The notes: generated by a model from the letters alone, not told the origin. A stretch of DNA of 64,000 bases from Epiperipatus broadwayi (GCA_028023455.1 JAQFVV010012490.1:1612001-1676000), one strand, 5' to 3'. Shown: positions 23,325 to 34,865, counted from the first letter of the stretch. Numbers and translations are program-made.

Positions 23325-23603
23325 TTTTAAGAATTGTTTGCATACTTTGTACCAGTAAGTTGGTGTAGGTTTATGGGATCCTGAGATCATAAGAATTTCC
23401 ATTGGTCTTTCCTGCCAGTATCTTCCATTATTGTTCCATTCTATAGCTGGAGAAAAGGCATGGCTGTAGTGACCCTTTCATTGCAAAAAACGGTCTTCAC
23501 AAGGCCCGTTTCCATGCTTGCGTGACAGCTTGGTACAGCAAGTGGTGTACTTGTGCAGACGTATATTACTGCCACAGGTTATGCTCACAGAAACCTCCAA
23601 CTG
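23325..23603 (-). pseudogene. Coding-like relic, 93 codons with one stop
   Basis: One minus-strand frame runs 93 codons with a single in-frame TGA about 41 codons in. It holds ITCGSNIRLHKYTTCC, RKHGNGPCEDR, IEWNNNGRYWQERPMEIL and TPTYWYKVCK. The composition is rich in Cys, His, Trp and Gly, unlike chance ORFs here, and the DNA is GC-richer. No family is recognised. A decayed transposon ORF or processed gene relic is likely; a second frame also has protein-like stretches, which lowers confidence. Confidence 0.35.
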
Positions 23604-23732
23604 TCAGACATGTAACTAGAGGTAAAGAGAAGACCTAGATTGAAGTTGTCCTCCTCTTTTTATACCTTGATCCAGTTTTTGAAACTTCCGCACATCCTTT
23701 TGTCCTTTTATTAGCACATAACATAATAATCT

Positions 23733-23801
23733 TGTACACTCTTAAATTAAAGTTACAAAGTCCTCTACACTCTCTCTTAAATTAAAGTTACAAAGTCCTC
23801 C
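23733..23801. repeat. 35-bp tandem duplication
   Basis: CTTAAATTAAAGTTACAAAG followed by TCCT occurs at 23741 and 23776 without differences over 24 bp. Confidence 0.8.
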
Positions 23802-25733
23802 TTTCACAAAGTCCCTCTGCCATCTTTAATTAGCTAAAATATTTTTCTTTTAGCTTATCTGGATTAGTAATTTGTGTGTCTTTTGTTCTTCCCAATTTTT
23901 ACTTTAATTTTTAATTAGATACAAAAAAAATATGGACGAAAATTTTACTTTCATTATACATTTTAAAAAAAAAGATTATACAAACTAAAATTTAATTGTG
24001 TTTTTTTAATAAGAATGCTAAATTTACTTTTTTTTTTTTAGCTTTTAAATATCTTACCGATGCCAATATATTTGCACCATATAAACAAACTGTACAATAT
24101 GGTATGACTGAAGATCTATCAGCCCCATATAGCTATTTATTTTCAAATAAAATAAGTTTTAATTATTTGCTTGTTTTTTGCATTAATAATATAATAAATG
24201 CCATATTTAAATACTTTTACACTTTTAAAAAACATGAAATAAATAATTAAAATCATATATTTAATAATAAACTATTGTAAATCCTAACTTCTTTAAACAT
24301 TTTAATTTTAGTTAAAAACTATTTATTTGTTTGTTTAGACTAAATTTTGAAATTGAATACTGCAGGCATCTGAAAAGTCAACTTGTGCACATCAGATAGC
24401 AACTTTATTGTTGTTATATACATTTTTTTGTTATAATTTATATATAATAGTGATTATACTGGCCATGCCAATGCTACATTATTGTATTTTTAAAAATATA
24501 ATGTGAAATATTCATTTAATTTTCCCTTTCATTAAAAATAAAATACGTGAATTTATTATGATGACACCAAAATATTTTTAAAACACAGTCAAAGCTTTGA
24601 TATGTAAATCAATTGAAAAATATTGAAATAAGAAAGATTTTTTTCCCTCAATCTTTCCCCCATTCTACTTTGAAGCAAGAAAAGGAAAGCAAAAATGAAT
24701 TAGCTATTAAATAATCTTTTTTATATATAAGAAGTGGAACTTATTATTTTTAATTATTCACTTAAAGTGATAGAAAGGTTCATTGTATTAAGGTTTATAT
24801 GGAAAATGAAGTACTAAGCTAAAGTAAAAAAATTCATTGTTTCCAACTCTAATGCAATTAATTGTCTAATCTACATTCCTTTTCAATTTGTTCTAAAACT
24901 AATATTAGTGAATGGAACTCTGTAAATGGCTAGTTAAAAAAGAATAAGAATATGAATGCTTATATAATTACTTTTAAAGGAAAAAAATTGAAGAAAACAA
25001 AAATTCTTCAGATAGCACTAATAAAAATTTTTTTAAGCCTTTTTTTGTTTGTTCATGCTTTAATATTGTTTTATTATTGATGAACATTCAAGATAAGCAT
25101 AGGAAAAGAATATTTATGAACTTTTAAAGAAAGATTAAAGAATGAAAACTATTTTCAAACTTGTTAAAAAATGATATTATTTTCTTATGCACAGAAGAAT
25201 GATAGAAATAAATTAAGATAATTCTTTTATATACAAAAAGTTGTAACATGAACTTGAATGAAGGAAAGCATTTGAACTGTTATTGCAATCTTTGAAATGA
25301 AAAGCACTCAAGAAAAAAATTAGAGAAGATTCTAATGACGAATTATTTTACTTATTAATTGATTTATTATTTTATTTTTCTCAGTAATAAAATTATTCCT
25401 TCATTTACAAACTTATTAATTATTATTTCATACATTCACTACAATAATAATGAAATAAAAATATTTTATTTCATGAAAAATACACAAATTGTATACAACT
25501 TATATATAACATATAAAGCAATAAATACTACACATGACCCATAGAATACCCCCCCCCCCATAGCTCTCAGAACAAACTCTCTATGTATTATGACTGGAGT
25601 GTATGGTAGTCCAGTAAATGAATATTTATGGAAAGTACGAGTTCTAGATTAATAATTCCTAGTTTCATATTTTATTTCGATTACTTTATGGTTCTGTTGA
25701 AAAGAATAGTTATTGTTATAATATGTATATAAT
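23802..25733. other. A+T-rich non-coding DNA
   Basis: No gene is supported. A poly(C) run lies at about 25549-25559. Confidence 0.55.
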
Positions 25734-26103
25734 ATTTTATAATAAAAGCTTTTACTTGTTGTGGACTAAAAATCCCAAAAAATAATTATTTTCTTCAACT
25801 ATAAATGGAGTTTTATATTTAACATGAAATAAAAATATAGAATATCCAGAAATTAATTAATTCAATCCCTTATTTTCTTCACTCACAATTGAAGTTTTTA
25901 TATTTAACTTAAAATAAAAATGTGGAATGGTCAGAAATTAAGTAATTAAATCACTACTTTTTACAACAGGAGATTGAATGAATTAATTGCTGGGCATCCC
26001 ATATTTTTATTTAAAGTTAAATATAAAAACACCAATTGAGGAATAATTATTTTTTGGCTTTTTAGCTCACTGTAAAAAAAAAAAAAAGCATTTATTATAA
26101 AAT
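25734..26103. mobile_element. Foldback element with ~130-bp inverted arms
   Basis: The left arm (25734 to about 25870) and the right arm (about 25971-26103) are diverged reverse complements. Both begin ATTTTATAATAAA at the outer end and share CCAAAAAATAATTATT and TTTATATTTAAC. Between them lies a further direct copy of the inner part (25871-25970). No ORF is present. The arrangement fits a MITE/foldback element that later gained an internal duplication. A target duplication is not clear. Confidence 0.55.
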
Positions 26104-27697
26104 ATGCTTTGAAATCAAGTTTTTGAAAACTATTTATGACACTTTTATTTTTACAAATGATTCCATTACTTTACAAAAAATGAAAGTTTTCTACAATAAA
26201 TACATGAATTACACGCCAATTAGCTATTATCACATTTTTCACTTCAGATGGCAAATAAAAAGTTTTTCTGAAAAAACTTGCTATAAGGTAAAAGGGATAA
26301 AAAATAAAATGAAGATATAACAAAATAACATTAATCTTAACAAAATACAAACAGAAATATTTTAAATTGCAGCTTTATGTGTTTTATATTGGCTTCCAAA
26401 AGTATTTTGAGGCAATAATATAAGTGCTTATAGACTTTTATACCACTTCAATCTGGTTATTTCAAAATGTCTTATATCCAATCTAAATAATTACAATGTT
26501 TCAGATTTTGTAAAAAAAAAAAAACATTTTAACAGTATACATTTGTAATAATAGGCTAACTTTTGAAATTTTTCCAACTGGCAATATTGCATTTAATTTA
26601 GAAGTGTAGCTGACAATTTATTATTATTTTAATGTCACTAATATTAACAACTCCTAAATATTAAATGAAATGCCAGTTTAGTAAAGGTAAATATAAATAA
26701 CCATAGAATTAACACATGAAATTGAAACAGAAATAATTGTGCACTCCCCCCTCCACCAAAAGTTTTATATAAACCAAAAAATTATTAGTTTATACATAGT
26801 TCCGTAGGTTAAATTTACTTCCATTTTAATTTCATACATTTATTAAATTTATTCTAACAATGTAATGTAATGAGGCTGCTTGTGGGCCAAAATCATAATA
26901 ATTAACATCATTATAAAGGAGATGACATTCAAACTGTTGGAGCTTATTCATTTATAATCAATACTTCCAATCATGATAAAAAAAATTAACATGAAGTTAA
27001 CAATGTTACTGATTCATGCCCAAATTATGTCAAACTCGGGCATCTTATTATTTGTTTATTTAATAAATGATCAGAGCAACCATGATAGAAAAAAAAAAGA
27101 GGTAAGTCATGAGTTCAATATTCCTAGTAGTAGGAGTATGATACTCATTTTGCCTTACTAATGGTGAAAGCAGGATCATATTACAAACAATATTTAATTA
27201 TTTTTTTTTTTTTGCAGTTAAAATATTGATATTTATCTGACTAAAATAGATTAATCTAGAATTAACCTTCTAATTAATAACAAAAAAAAATATTGTTTCA
27301 TTCAAATTTAAAGATTTTTTTAATTAACATATTTATTTATAATTATAGATATTTGCTTAGTTAGAAGAGAACCGCTTTAATAACTGCCTGAATAAAATTT
27401 GAGTTACAAAAGATATTAATGCTTCAACAGCAAGAAGGCACATTTAAAAAGCAATGATAAATTCCTTAAGTGAATCCCTGTGCTCTTTCATCATGTAGCA
27501 AATTATTAATTGAATCACTTCAAAACTATAGAAAATAATCTTCAGATAACACAAAAATAATTTCAAACAACTTAACAGTATAGAATAATTAATAACAGGG
27601 ACTTAAAAAATAATACTGCGCTACAGCTATGAGTAAATATTAAAGAAAATGTTAAATATGAAATAGTAATTTTTTTAATATATAAATAATATAAATT
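26104..27697. other. A+T-rich non-coding DNA
   Basis: No gene is supported. A donor-like AG|GTAAGT lies near 27101 on the plus strand, and an acceptor-like T-run plus GCAG near 27218, with nothing recognisable as an exon next to either. Confidence 0.5.
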
Positions 27698-27760
27698 AAC
27701 AATTCGTGTCAATTGTTAATACAGAGTTTAATATAAATAAATAAAAACAAATAATATTTC

Positions 27761-27800
27761 CAAGCGCTTTCAACTCTTACGAGTCCTTATCAAGGCAGTG
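27761..27800 (-). ncRNA. Hammerhead-like module in the left PLE copy
   Basis: Minus-strand reading: UUGAUAA where CUGAUGA is expected, stem II ACUC-GUAA-GAGU, then GAAA and the palindrome AGCGCU followed by U (triplet CUU). The overall order matches a minimal hammerhead, including a six-base palindromic stem III. Two core bases differ and stem I pairs poorly, so self-cleavage is doubtful. Confidence 0.35.
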
Positions 27801-27856
27801 TAAACAATTATATTTTCTCCTAGGTGATGAATCTAACATTTCATTAATCTAACATT

Positions 27857-28324
27857 TCATCGTATTGGCCAGGAACAACTAATCTGAAAGCTGGTTAATT
27901 TTGAATTCATAGCACAAGATGAATTTTGTATAATATATGATTCTTTAATCTTGCATTTTTTATCATGTGTTTCATTCATTAATATTGTAAAATCCTTTGG
28001 ACTACATATATGTCCTGTATTATTTTGGTGAACATGAAAAGCTGAATAAACTGTATCATCTTCTCTTGCTCTATTATAAGTATATTTATGTTGTTGAAGG
28101 CGATATTTAATATTTGTTTTGGTTTCTCCAACATATATTGCACTACAATTTATTTGTAGGCATCTAATAGAGTATACAACACTGCTTTTATCCTCCTTAT
28201 TTATTATTTCCTTAGAATTATTTATTAACCTATTAAGGTTAGGTGGAGTTCTCCATGCTAATCGAAAATCTTGACTTAAAACTTTTATTATATTTTTATT
28301 AATATTGGGAATAAAAGCTAATGA
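27857..28324 (-). pseudogene. PLE GIY-YIG endonuclease, left copy (5'-truncated)
   Basis: The open frame holds the end of the RT-to-endonuclease linker (AFIPNINKNIIKVL, FRLAWRTPPNLNRL), then VVYSIRC, CSAIYVGETKTNIKYRLQQH (the GIY-YIG core, here A-IYVGET, with the conserved Arg in the following helix), HVHQNNTGH, and a terminal segment with IKESYII. This is the Penelope-type arrangement. The frame is intact to its end near 27857. Reading upstream of 28324 enters antisense sequence of the right copy, so the ORF start at 28360 is artificial. Confidence 0.82.
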
Positions 28325-28329
28325 TAGTT

Positions 28330-29174
28330 TGCAGAAACCAAGATGGTTTAGTTTGGACAATAGAAAAAGAAGACAGTTCTAGTATTAAATATCTAGATTT
28401 GCAAATATCAAGATAGATGATAAATTAGTATATAAAATGGTTGTAAAACATATAGATAATAGAGGTTACATTCATCCAACATCTAATGTTCCTTTAGTAC
28501 ACAAATTAGCTGGTTTTAGAGCTTTTTTAACACGTAATCAACGACTGTGTTCAAATGAAATGTTTATGAAAGATAATATAAAATGTTATATGCAAGATTT
28601 AATACAAGTGGGTTATAATAAACAAATGCTATTAGCTACTGTATTGAAGCATTATAAACAACATCATAATAGTGACCATATAAATATGAATAATAAACCA
28701 TGGATGTCATTAGCTTTTATTCCCAATATTAATAAAACTATAATAAAAGTTTTAAGTCAAAATTTTCGATTAGCATGGAGAACTCCATCTAACCTTAATA
28801 GGTTAATAAATAATTCTAAGGAAATAATAAACAAGGTGGATAAAAGCAGTGTTGTATACTCTATTAGATGCCCATAAATAAATTGTAGTGCAATATATGT
28901 TGGAGAAACCAAAACAAATATTAAATATCACCTTCAACAACATAAATATACTTATAATAGAGCAAGAGAAGATGATACAGTTTATTCAGCTTTTTATGTT
29001 CACCAAAATAATACAGGCAATATATGTAGTCCAAAGGATTTTACAATATTAATGAATGAAACACATGATAAAAAACACAAGATTAAAGAATCATATATTA
29101 TACAAAATTCATCTTGTGCTATGAATTCAAAATTAACCAGCTTTCCGATTAGTTGTTCCTGGCCAATACAATGA
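28330..29174 (+). pseudogene. PLE RT end, linker and GIY-YIG domain, right copy
   Basis: It begins with IEKEDSSSIKYLDLQIS and, after a frameshift, DDKLVYKMVVKHIDNRGYIH, the conserved end of the Penelope RT. It continues through KLAGFRAFLTRNQRLCSNE and the linker into the endonuclease. A TAA interrupts between SIRCP and INCSAIYVGET (28875-28877). The rest, to the end near 29174, matches the left copy, with HVHQNNTGH changed to YVHQNNTGN. Confidence 0.82.
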
Positions 29175-29230
29175 AATGTTAGATTAATGAAATGTTAGAT
29201 TCATCACCTAGAAGAAAATAGAATTGGTTA

Positions 29231-29270
29231 CACTGCCTTGATAAGGACTGGTAAGAGTTGAAAGCGCTTG
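29231..29270 (+). ncRNA. Hammerhead-like module in the right PLE copy
   Basis: Same module as at 27761-27800 on the other strand: UUGAUAA, stem II ACU-GGUAA-GAGU with its loop-closing pair lost (C to G), GAAA, and the palindrome AGCGCU. Probably not active. Confidence 0.33.
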
Positions 29271-29639
29271 GAAATATTATTTGTTTTTATTTATTTATAT
29301 TAAACTCTGTATTAACAATTGACACGAATTGTTATTTTATATTATTTTTATATTATATACAGAAGTATTATTTATTTATTTATTTTAATATATAAATTAA
29401 TATAATATTGTTAAAGTGCAATTAAATACTTAATGACTTATTAGGAAGTGAAGAAAAAGTGCCTTGATTCTTTTTTACTAATAAAACAAAACAATTTATT
29501 TAATACATATCCTTTTCGTAAAAAAATGTAAAATCATTATAATTTTTAATGAACAAAAATTAGATTGAAAAAAATTCACTAATGAGATCAGCACTAATAA
29601 ACATGTTTATTAAAGAGAAGACAAATAATTTTTATTGGG

Positions 29640-30795
29640 GGATATAAAGTTAAGCATGGTGAATAGATATAACTATTTGGGAATCGTATTAAGTAATCAG
29701 AGAAACTGCTTAGATGAATGGGAGAAAAAATTGATAAATGAAGCAAAAAAAAAAGAGATTGATAAAGAAATTAACAGTGTTTTCATATAATAAATATGAT
29801 GTAGCTAGAATTTTATGGAAAGGAGTGGCAGTAGCAGGGTTAACATATGCTAATGATATGTTATGTGTAAAGGAGTATTAGATTACTGGTACAAAGAGAA
29901 GTAGGAAGACATGCATTAGATGCAGATCTGTGGACAGGAAAGGAGGCAATTCAAGGAGAAATGGGATGATCAAGTTTTTATATGAGAGATGTGAAAAGTA
30001 AAATGAAAATGTTCGGTAGATTGCAGTTTATGGATAATAAAAGAATAGCCAAAATAGTATTTAATTGGGTTATGAATAAAAGGTAGGTAACAAAATGGGT
30101 GAGAAAGGTAACACAGTATGCAGAAGATTCAGATAAAGAATTTATGTCAGTATATTTGTACAAAAGGTGGGATTGTGTTTGAGAATTATTGAGTGTTATA
30201 GTGGTAAGGAATGGGAAAGAAGAATAGATGCATTAATAAAGAATAGGGAATTGGACAGATGGAAAACTAATATGGATAGTGAAAAGAGATAAATATATAT
30301 AAAAGTAAATGGAATATTGGATGCAAGTTAATTTATAATAATAGCAAGGAAGTAGTTTACTGTTTAAGCTCAAATAGGATCTTTAGCATCAGAGAATTAT
30401 ACACATAAATGGAAAAACATGGGTGATTTAGTCTGCAAATTGTGTAAGGAAGGCATAGAAAATATTAGGCATCTGTTAATTGAATGTAAATGCATGAAAG
30501 TAGAAATGATACAAATAATAAAGTTATGGAAGAATAAATATAAGTAAAGTGATTATAGAGAAGGTGGGTTATTGATTTTTATGCTGGGTTTGAGAAAAGA
30601 TAAGAGGGATTTAGATATAAAAGCCATGGAGTTGTCAAAGATTATGTTGTGAAAAAGGGATGGAGAAGAATATTAAAAAACTTAGGGTAAGAATGGAAAG
30701 GGAAGGTAAAATAGCCAACAGGTTTCTCTGGGCATAATTGCTAAGAGATTCCTAATACCATACAAGGAGAAGTCACAGTACATCACAACATCACA
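29640..30795 (+). mobile_element. LINE 3' fragment with zinc knuckle, copy 1
   Basis: Shifting plus-strand frames encode the C-terminal third of a non-LTR RT: VNRYNYLGIVLSN (thumb start), DVARILWKGVAVAGLTYAND, REVGRHALDADLWTGKEAIQ, a GWSSFYMRDVKSKMKM-type block, and a C-terminal CCHC knuckle CKLCKEGIENIRHLLIEC (30433-30487). The arrangement fits LINEs of the I/R1/L1-like groups, but the clade is not assigned. Stops and frameshifts are frequent. The fragment ends with a GAAGTCACAGTACATCAC tail shared with copy 2. Confidence 0.7.
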
Positions 30796-31765
30796 TACAA
30801 GGTTTCCATATAGTAAATGTGACATAGCTAAAATTGTATGGAAGGGAGTGGCAGTAGCAGGGTTACCATACAGTAATGATGCATTATGTGTTAGTAAAGG
30901 GATATTAGACTTCTTGGAAGAAGTACAAAAAGACATTGATTAGATGCAGATGTGTGGATAGCAAAAAAGGCAATTCAAGGAAAAATAGAATGGTCAAGTT
31001 TTTATATGAGAGATGTGAAAAGCAAAATGAAAATGTTCAGTAGATTGCAGTTTATGGATAAAAAAAGAATAGCCAAAATAGTATTTAATTGGGTTTATAA
31101 ATAAAGGGCAGGTAATATCATGGGTGAGAAAGGTAATGTGGTATGCAGAAGATTTGGATAAAGAATTTATGTCAGTATACTTGTACAAAAGGTGGGATGA
31201 TTGTGTTAGGAGGATTGTTCAGTGTTATAGTGATAAGAAATGGGATAGAAGAATAGATGCATTAATAAAGAATAGGAGATGGAGAACTAGTATGGAGAAC
31301 AAAAAGTTTAAATATATATAGAAGTAAACAGAATATTGGGTGAGAGTTAATTTATGATAATAGCAAGGAAAGTAGTTTACTGTTTAAGGCTCAAACAGGA
31401 TCTTTAGCAGCAGGAAATTATACATGTAAATAGAAAAATGTGGGTGATTTAATCTGCAAGTTAATGCCTGAAAATAGAAAGGGTAGAAATAATAAAGTTG
31501 TGGAAGAATAAATATAAGCAAGGTGATTGTACAGAAAGTTGGTTATTGATTTTTATGCTGGGTTTGGAAAAAGATAAGAGGGATTTAGATATAAAGACCA
31601 TGGAGTTGACAAAGATTATGTTATGGAAATGGGATGGAGCAGGATATGTGAAAACATAGGGCAGGGAATGGAAAGGTAAGGTAAAGTGGCTAACAGGCTT
31701 CTCTGGGCACAGTTGTTGACAGTTTCCTGACTCCGTATAATGAGAAGTCACAGTGCATCACATCA
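30796..31765 (+). mobile_element. LINE 3' fragment, tandem copy 2
   Basis: A second copy in the same orientation, starting at the PYSKCDIAKIVWKG block (homologous to about 29782 in copy 1) and ending with the same tail. The offset between copies is ~1,020 bp at the start and ~970 bp at the end, because copy 2 has lost about 50 bp that include the CCHC knuckle (near 31461). Several frames differ from copy 1, so divergence is moderate. Confidence 0.68.
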
Positions 31766-31807
31766 CCTCTAGTATCCCTTTTTTGAGGATGACCATGATA
31801 ACTAAGA

Positions 31808-32278
31808 ATGAAGACCAGGATTGTCCAACAAGTCGATTGTGATCCACCGGTCGATCGCAAAGCCAATTGTGGTTGATTGCGAGGCCAATCTGGCAAGAGC
31901 TATTGGATAATGAGTAAAACAAATTAAATCAAGATTTCTAAGCTTTTTTTATCCAAAATTTTTTTTTTAATTCTAGATAGTTGAAGTCCACTAAGGTGTA
32001 TCATTACTGGAAATAATATTTTTAATCTTGACTTAATGAAGCTAATTGGAATTAATAAAAATTGTTAATAATTACTCATGTTGCTTTAATTCCCCTGGAC
32101 ATGAGTTTTTTGGCCTGTAAAATAATTATTTTTTACTAGGTAGATATATAAAAATAGTATGTATTTCACACCTTCCTCCACTTAAGACTACGCCTATGAC
32201 AACAAGTTGATCGCAACACATTTTTTAAATAAAAAGTAAATCTTATGAACACAAAAGTTGGCCACCCCTGATGTAGAC
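31808..32278. mobile_element. Non-autonomous hAT-type element with 8-bp TSD
   Basis: The element (31816-32270, 455 bp) starts CAGGATTGTCCAAC and ends GTTGGCCACCCCTG, inverted ends that agree at most positions. They match the CAGGGGTGGCCAAC type of hAT terminus found in many animals. It is flanked by ATGAAGAC (31808-31815) and ATGTAGAC (32271-32278), an 8-bp target duplication with one mismatch; 8 bp is diagnostic for hAT. No transposase ORF is present. Confidence 0.8.
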
Positions 32279-32457
32279 AATGTATAAACCAAAAAAAAAA
32301 ATTCTGAAAACTCTCCCAGACAATTATAAATCACTCTGATTTTTCTTCTGACTTTGTTAGGTTTCCAAGTTAATGGTATATACTTATATACAATTATATT
32401 ATTACATAAAGTTTTATTTATACTTGTTATTGATTTTTTTTTCATATGTCATAGCAT

Positions 32458-32545
32458 CAGCCTGGAGGCGAACACACAACCTTCTGCAACCAACTACTTG
32501 CTTGCAAGGCAGCTGTGATGACTTCTCAGCTAACAACGCTTGGCA
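32458..32545 (-). repeat. tRNA-like (SINE-head) segment
   Basis: On the minus strand an A-box-like TAGCTGAGAAG (32532-32522) is followed by CTGCCTTGCAAGCAAG, resembling a tRNA-Ala-type anticodon arm, and a B-box-like TGTTCGCCTCC near 32474-32464. The box spacing is longer than in a normal tRNA and the stems are imperfect, so a tRNA-derived SINE head or a tRNA relic is likelier than a functional gene. Confidence 0.35.
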
Positions 32546-34703
32546 CTTGTTATTGATTTGACTGATCATATTCATCCTCTTGCAAGATTACTGGCCAAAT
32601 ATGTAATGATTTTTATGTTTAAAATTATTAATGCTTATATTAAAAAAAAAGTATATTTAAATCAAGAAAAGTCTACATTTTTAATTACTGAAAATATGTG
32701 GGTAGAAAAAGTATGGCCTTATAATTTTTTTTTTTTTTGAACATAAATCAGCCTCTACTAGTCAATTATTTGTTTGAGAATTGAGAGTTTGTAACATACT
32801 GTGACTATGTTGGAAAATTGATTTATATTAGAATCATTTTTTAAGGAAACCTTGGAGAAATAGCTTTATAAAAGTTGATTCCATTGATGGATTCTTTTCA
32901 TAATGACTTGATTCTGGAATAACAAAGATTAATCTGTAGATCTTATCATATAACTAGATACTTATTTAATTGATTCTACATTGGTCAGATTGAACATGTG
33001 CTACAAATTGTATATACATTTAATGATTTACTAATGACAATATTACATCTGGTTTAATGCAGTTTAATTCCATACTTCTATAAATGAAGAGCCACATTTC
33101 ATTTGTATAGAAACTGCTATCTATTTGAAAATAACTAAATATATATTTTACTAGTAAAATGAATGTTGCAAATACTCAAATAAATAAAATTTTTGAAAAC
33201 TCAAAAAAATTATAAAACTTAATTTATTTTTGGGAGACATCGTTATAACTGAAAACCGTTATTGGATCTTTTTTGAATAAACAACAACAACAACAAAAAA
33301 AAACAAGAATGAGGAACATCTGTCACTTTTATTATATAAATATGATGTAATAAATTATTGCTTTTCAATTTGTAAATAAAATAAGGCAAAAAGATTAATT
33401 TTTCATCTGGAAAATGTCTGAGACTCCTATTATGTTGCAGACACAAATAAATAAATTTTTTAAACTTTATCTTTTCATTATTAAGATATATAGTAAAAGA
33501 TTGCTCAATTTATCTTGAGTAATTTTTACTTTATTTTAGTAAAAAAATGTCATCCTCCTCCTCAAAATATATATATACACCTTCAAATATCTTCTATTAG
33601 GATTAAAGAATAAAATTATATATGAGTTTTGAGGGATATATATAAAATGCATGTTTTGATTTATGATAAATACATATTTTGGTTTATGATAAAAGAGGAA
33701 AAAGAAAGAACTTAAAAAAAAAAAAAATTAGGACATTTAAAATATTTTGAAAAAAGTAAAATACAAATAAAGTGATCATATGATAAGATAGAATAATTAG
33801 AAATGGATTTGGTGAAATGCTTAAATAAATTATACTAAAAGAAGGCACACAATGGCAAACCATCACTCATGATAATCATATATTATCATTTGATTATAGT
33901 ATTTTATTTCTTAATACTTTATATGCTTTTGGATGCAAAAACATGCATTATAAGATAGTATCTACTATTATTCTATTTCAGAATATTAAAAATTAATGAT
34001 ACTTATTTATAAAATATTTATAAACTATGTATAGGTATAGTTTAATATTAAAAATAACAATTAATCACAAACAACTGCTTAAAAAATGTAACATGAGTTC
34101 ATTCCTATAATATATCTGTAATTGTTCATATACATAGAACCATGTGTTTTGCAAACTGTTTCATTATATTTGACAATAAAAAATACTACTTAAAAGAAGT
34201 AACAAAGAATGGTTTGACACATATTTATATCCCTGAAATTCTTATTCAGAAATATCATGAACCAAAACATGGCAATCCACAATATTTTTCAGTTGTGCAA
34301 TATCATAGCATGAGATTAATAGTCAACAAAAGCATGAAATTTTGAAGTAATTAAAGATCAGAACTGCTATATTTTTTCTACCTGGCTTTACTTTTCTCAG
34401 CTTTGGATAATATATTGTATTGCTTGAATTGGGATGTTTTACCACATCTTATGTTTATCTATGTGATTTAAACTTTTCTTTGTACAGAAGTTAATATTTG
34501 TATATAATATGTTATCAATAATATATATTGTACCAGTATAAATAAATCAAATAGTATCAATTGCTCACAAGATAGAGACACTATTTAGCTAAAATCAAAT
34601 TAGTTAATAAAAAAATTAATATATATATAATAAAACAAATTTTATATGCTTGAGGTTCTAAATCCCTAAATTATACCAATACGTGTTCATAATAAATCAG
34701 TTA
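32546..34703. other. A+T-rich non-coding DNA
   Basis: No gene is supported apart from the doubtful small ORF at 34142-34345. Confidence 0.5.
34142..34345 (+). CDS. Small ORF of mixed composition, doubtful
   Basis: 67 codons with more varied residues than other chance ORFs here (for example EVTKNGLTHIYIPE and YHEPKHGNPQYF). A weak acceptor-like ACATAG precedes the ATG. No family is recognised, and no donor or polyadenylation context decides the matter. Confidence 0.2.
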   Translation: MCFANCFIIFDNKKYYLKEVTKNGLTHIYIPEILIQKYHEPKHGNPQYFSVVQYHSMRLIVNKSMKF

Positions 34704-34823
34704 GTAAACAAAGGCAAAACTCTTTTCTCCATACAGTAGTGCCACCCTGTGCTAACCAGAGTAATCAATAGATGCCAGAAGGCTTGTGCATAAAATCCCT
34801 ATCTAGTGCCTACTCATCCAATA

Positions 34824-34865
34824 TCCCCAGAATAGTTTCTGGCTTGTGGCCATCATCAGTGAGGA
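34824..34865 (-). ncRNA. Hammerhead ribozyme, array copy 1 (cleavage site changed)
   Basis: Minus-strand reading: stem I UCCUCA / UGGGGA (six pairs, one U-G), CUGAUGA (34859-34853), stem II UGGC / GCCA with a CACAA loop, GAAA (34839-34836), then ACUAUUC. The G of the ACUAGUC palindrome has become U, which breaks stem III and changes the triplet from GUC to UUC, so this copy is probably impaired. Confidence 0.72.

Larger units (their letters stand above)
27698..29333. mobile_element. Two PLE 3' ends head to head (~626-bp inverted repeat)
   Basis: 27698-28324 and 28708-29333 are near-identical reverse complements, each carrying the GIY-YIG end of a Penelope-like element, its 3' region and the same terminus (ACAATTCGTGTCAATTG). 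The 384-bp centre is the upstream coding part of the right copy only, so the left copy is 5'-truncated exactly where the right one begins. Arm divergence is low, so the event is fairly recent compared with the LINEs. The paired transcript would form a very long hairpin. Confidence 0.82.

Noticed and set aside
32458-32545. Functional tRNA gene
   Set aside because: Box spacing is too long and the anticodon and acceptor stems pair badly; listed only as tRNA-like.
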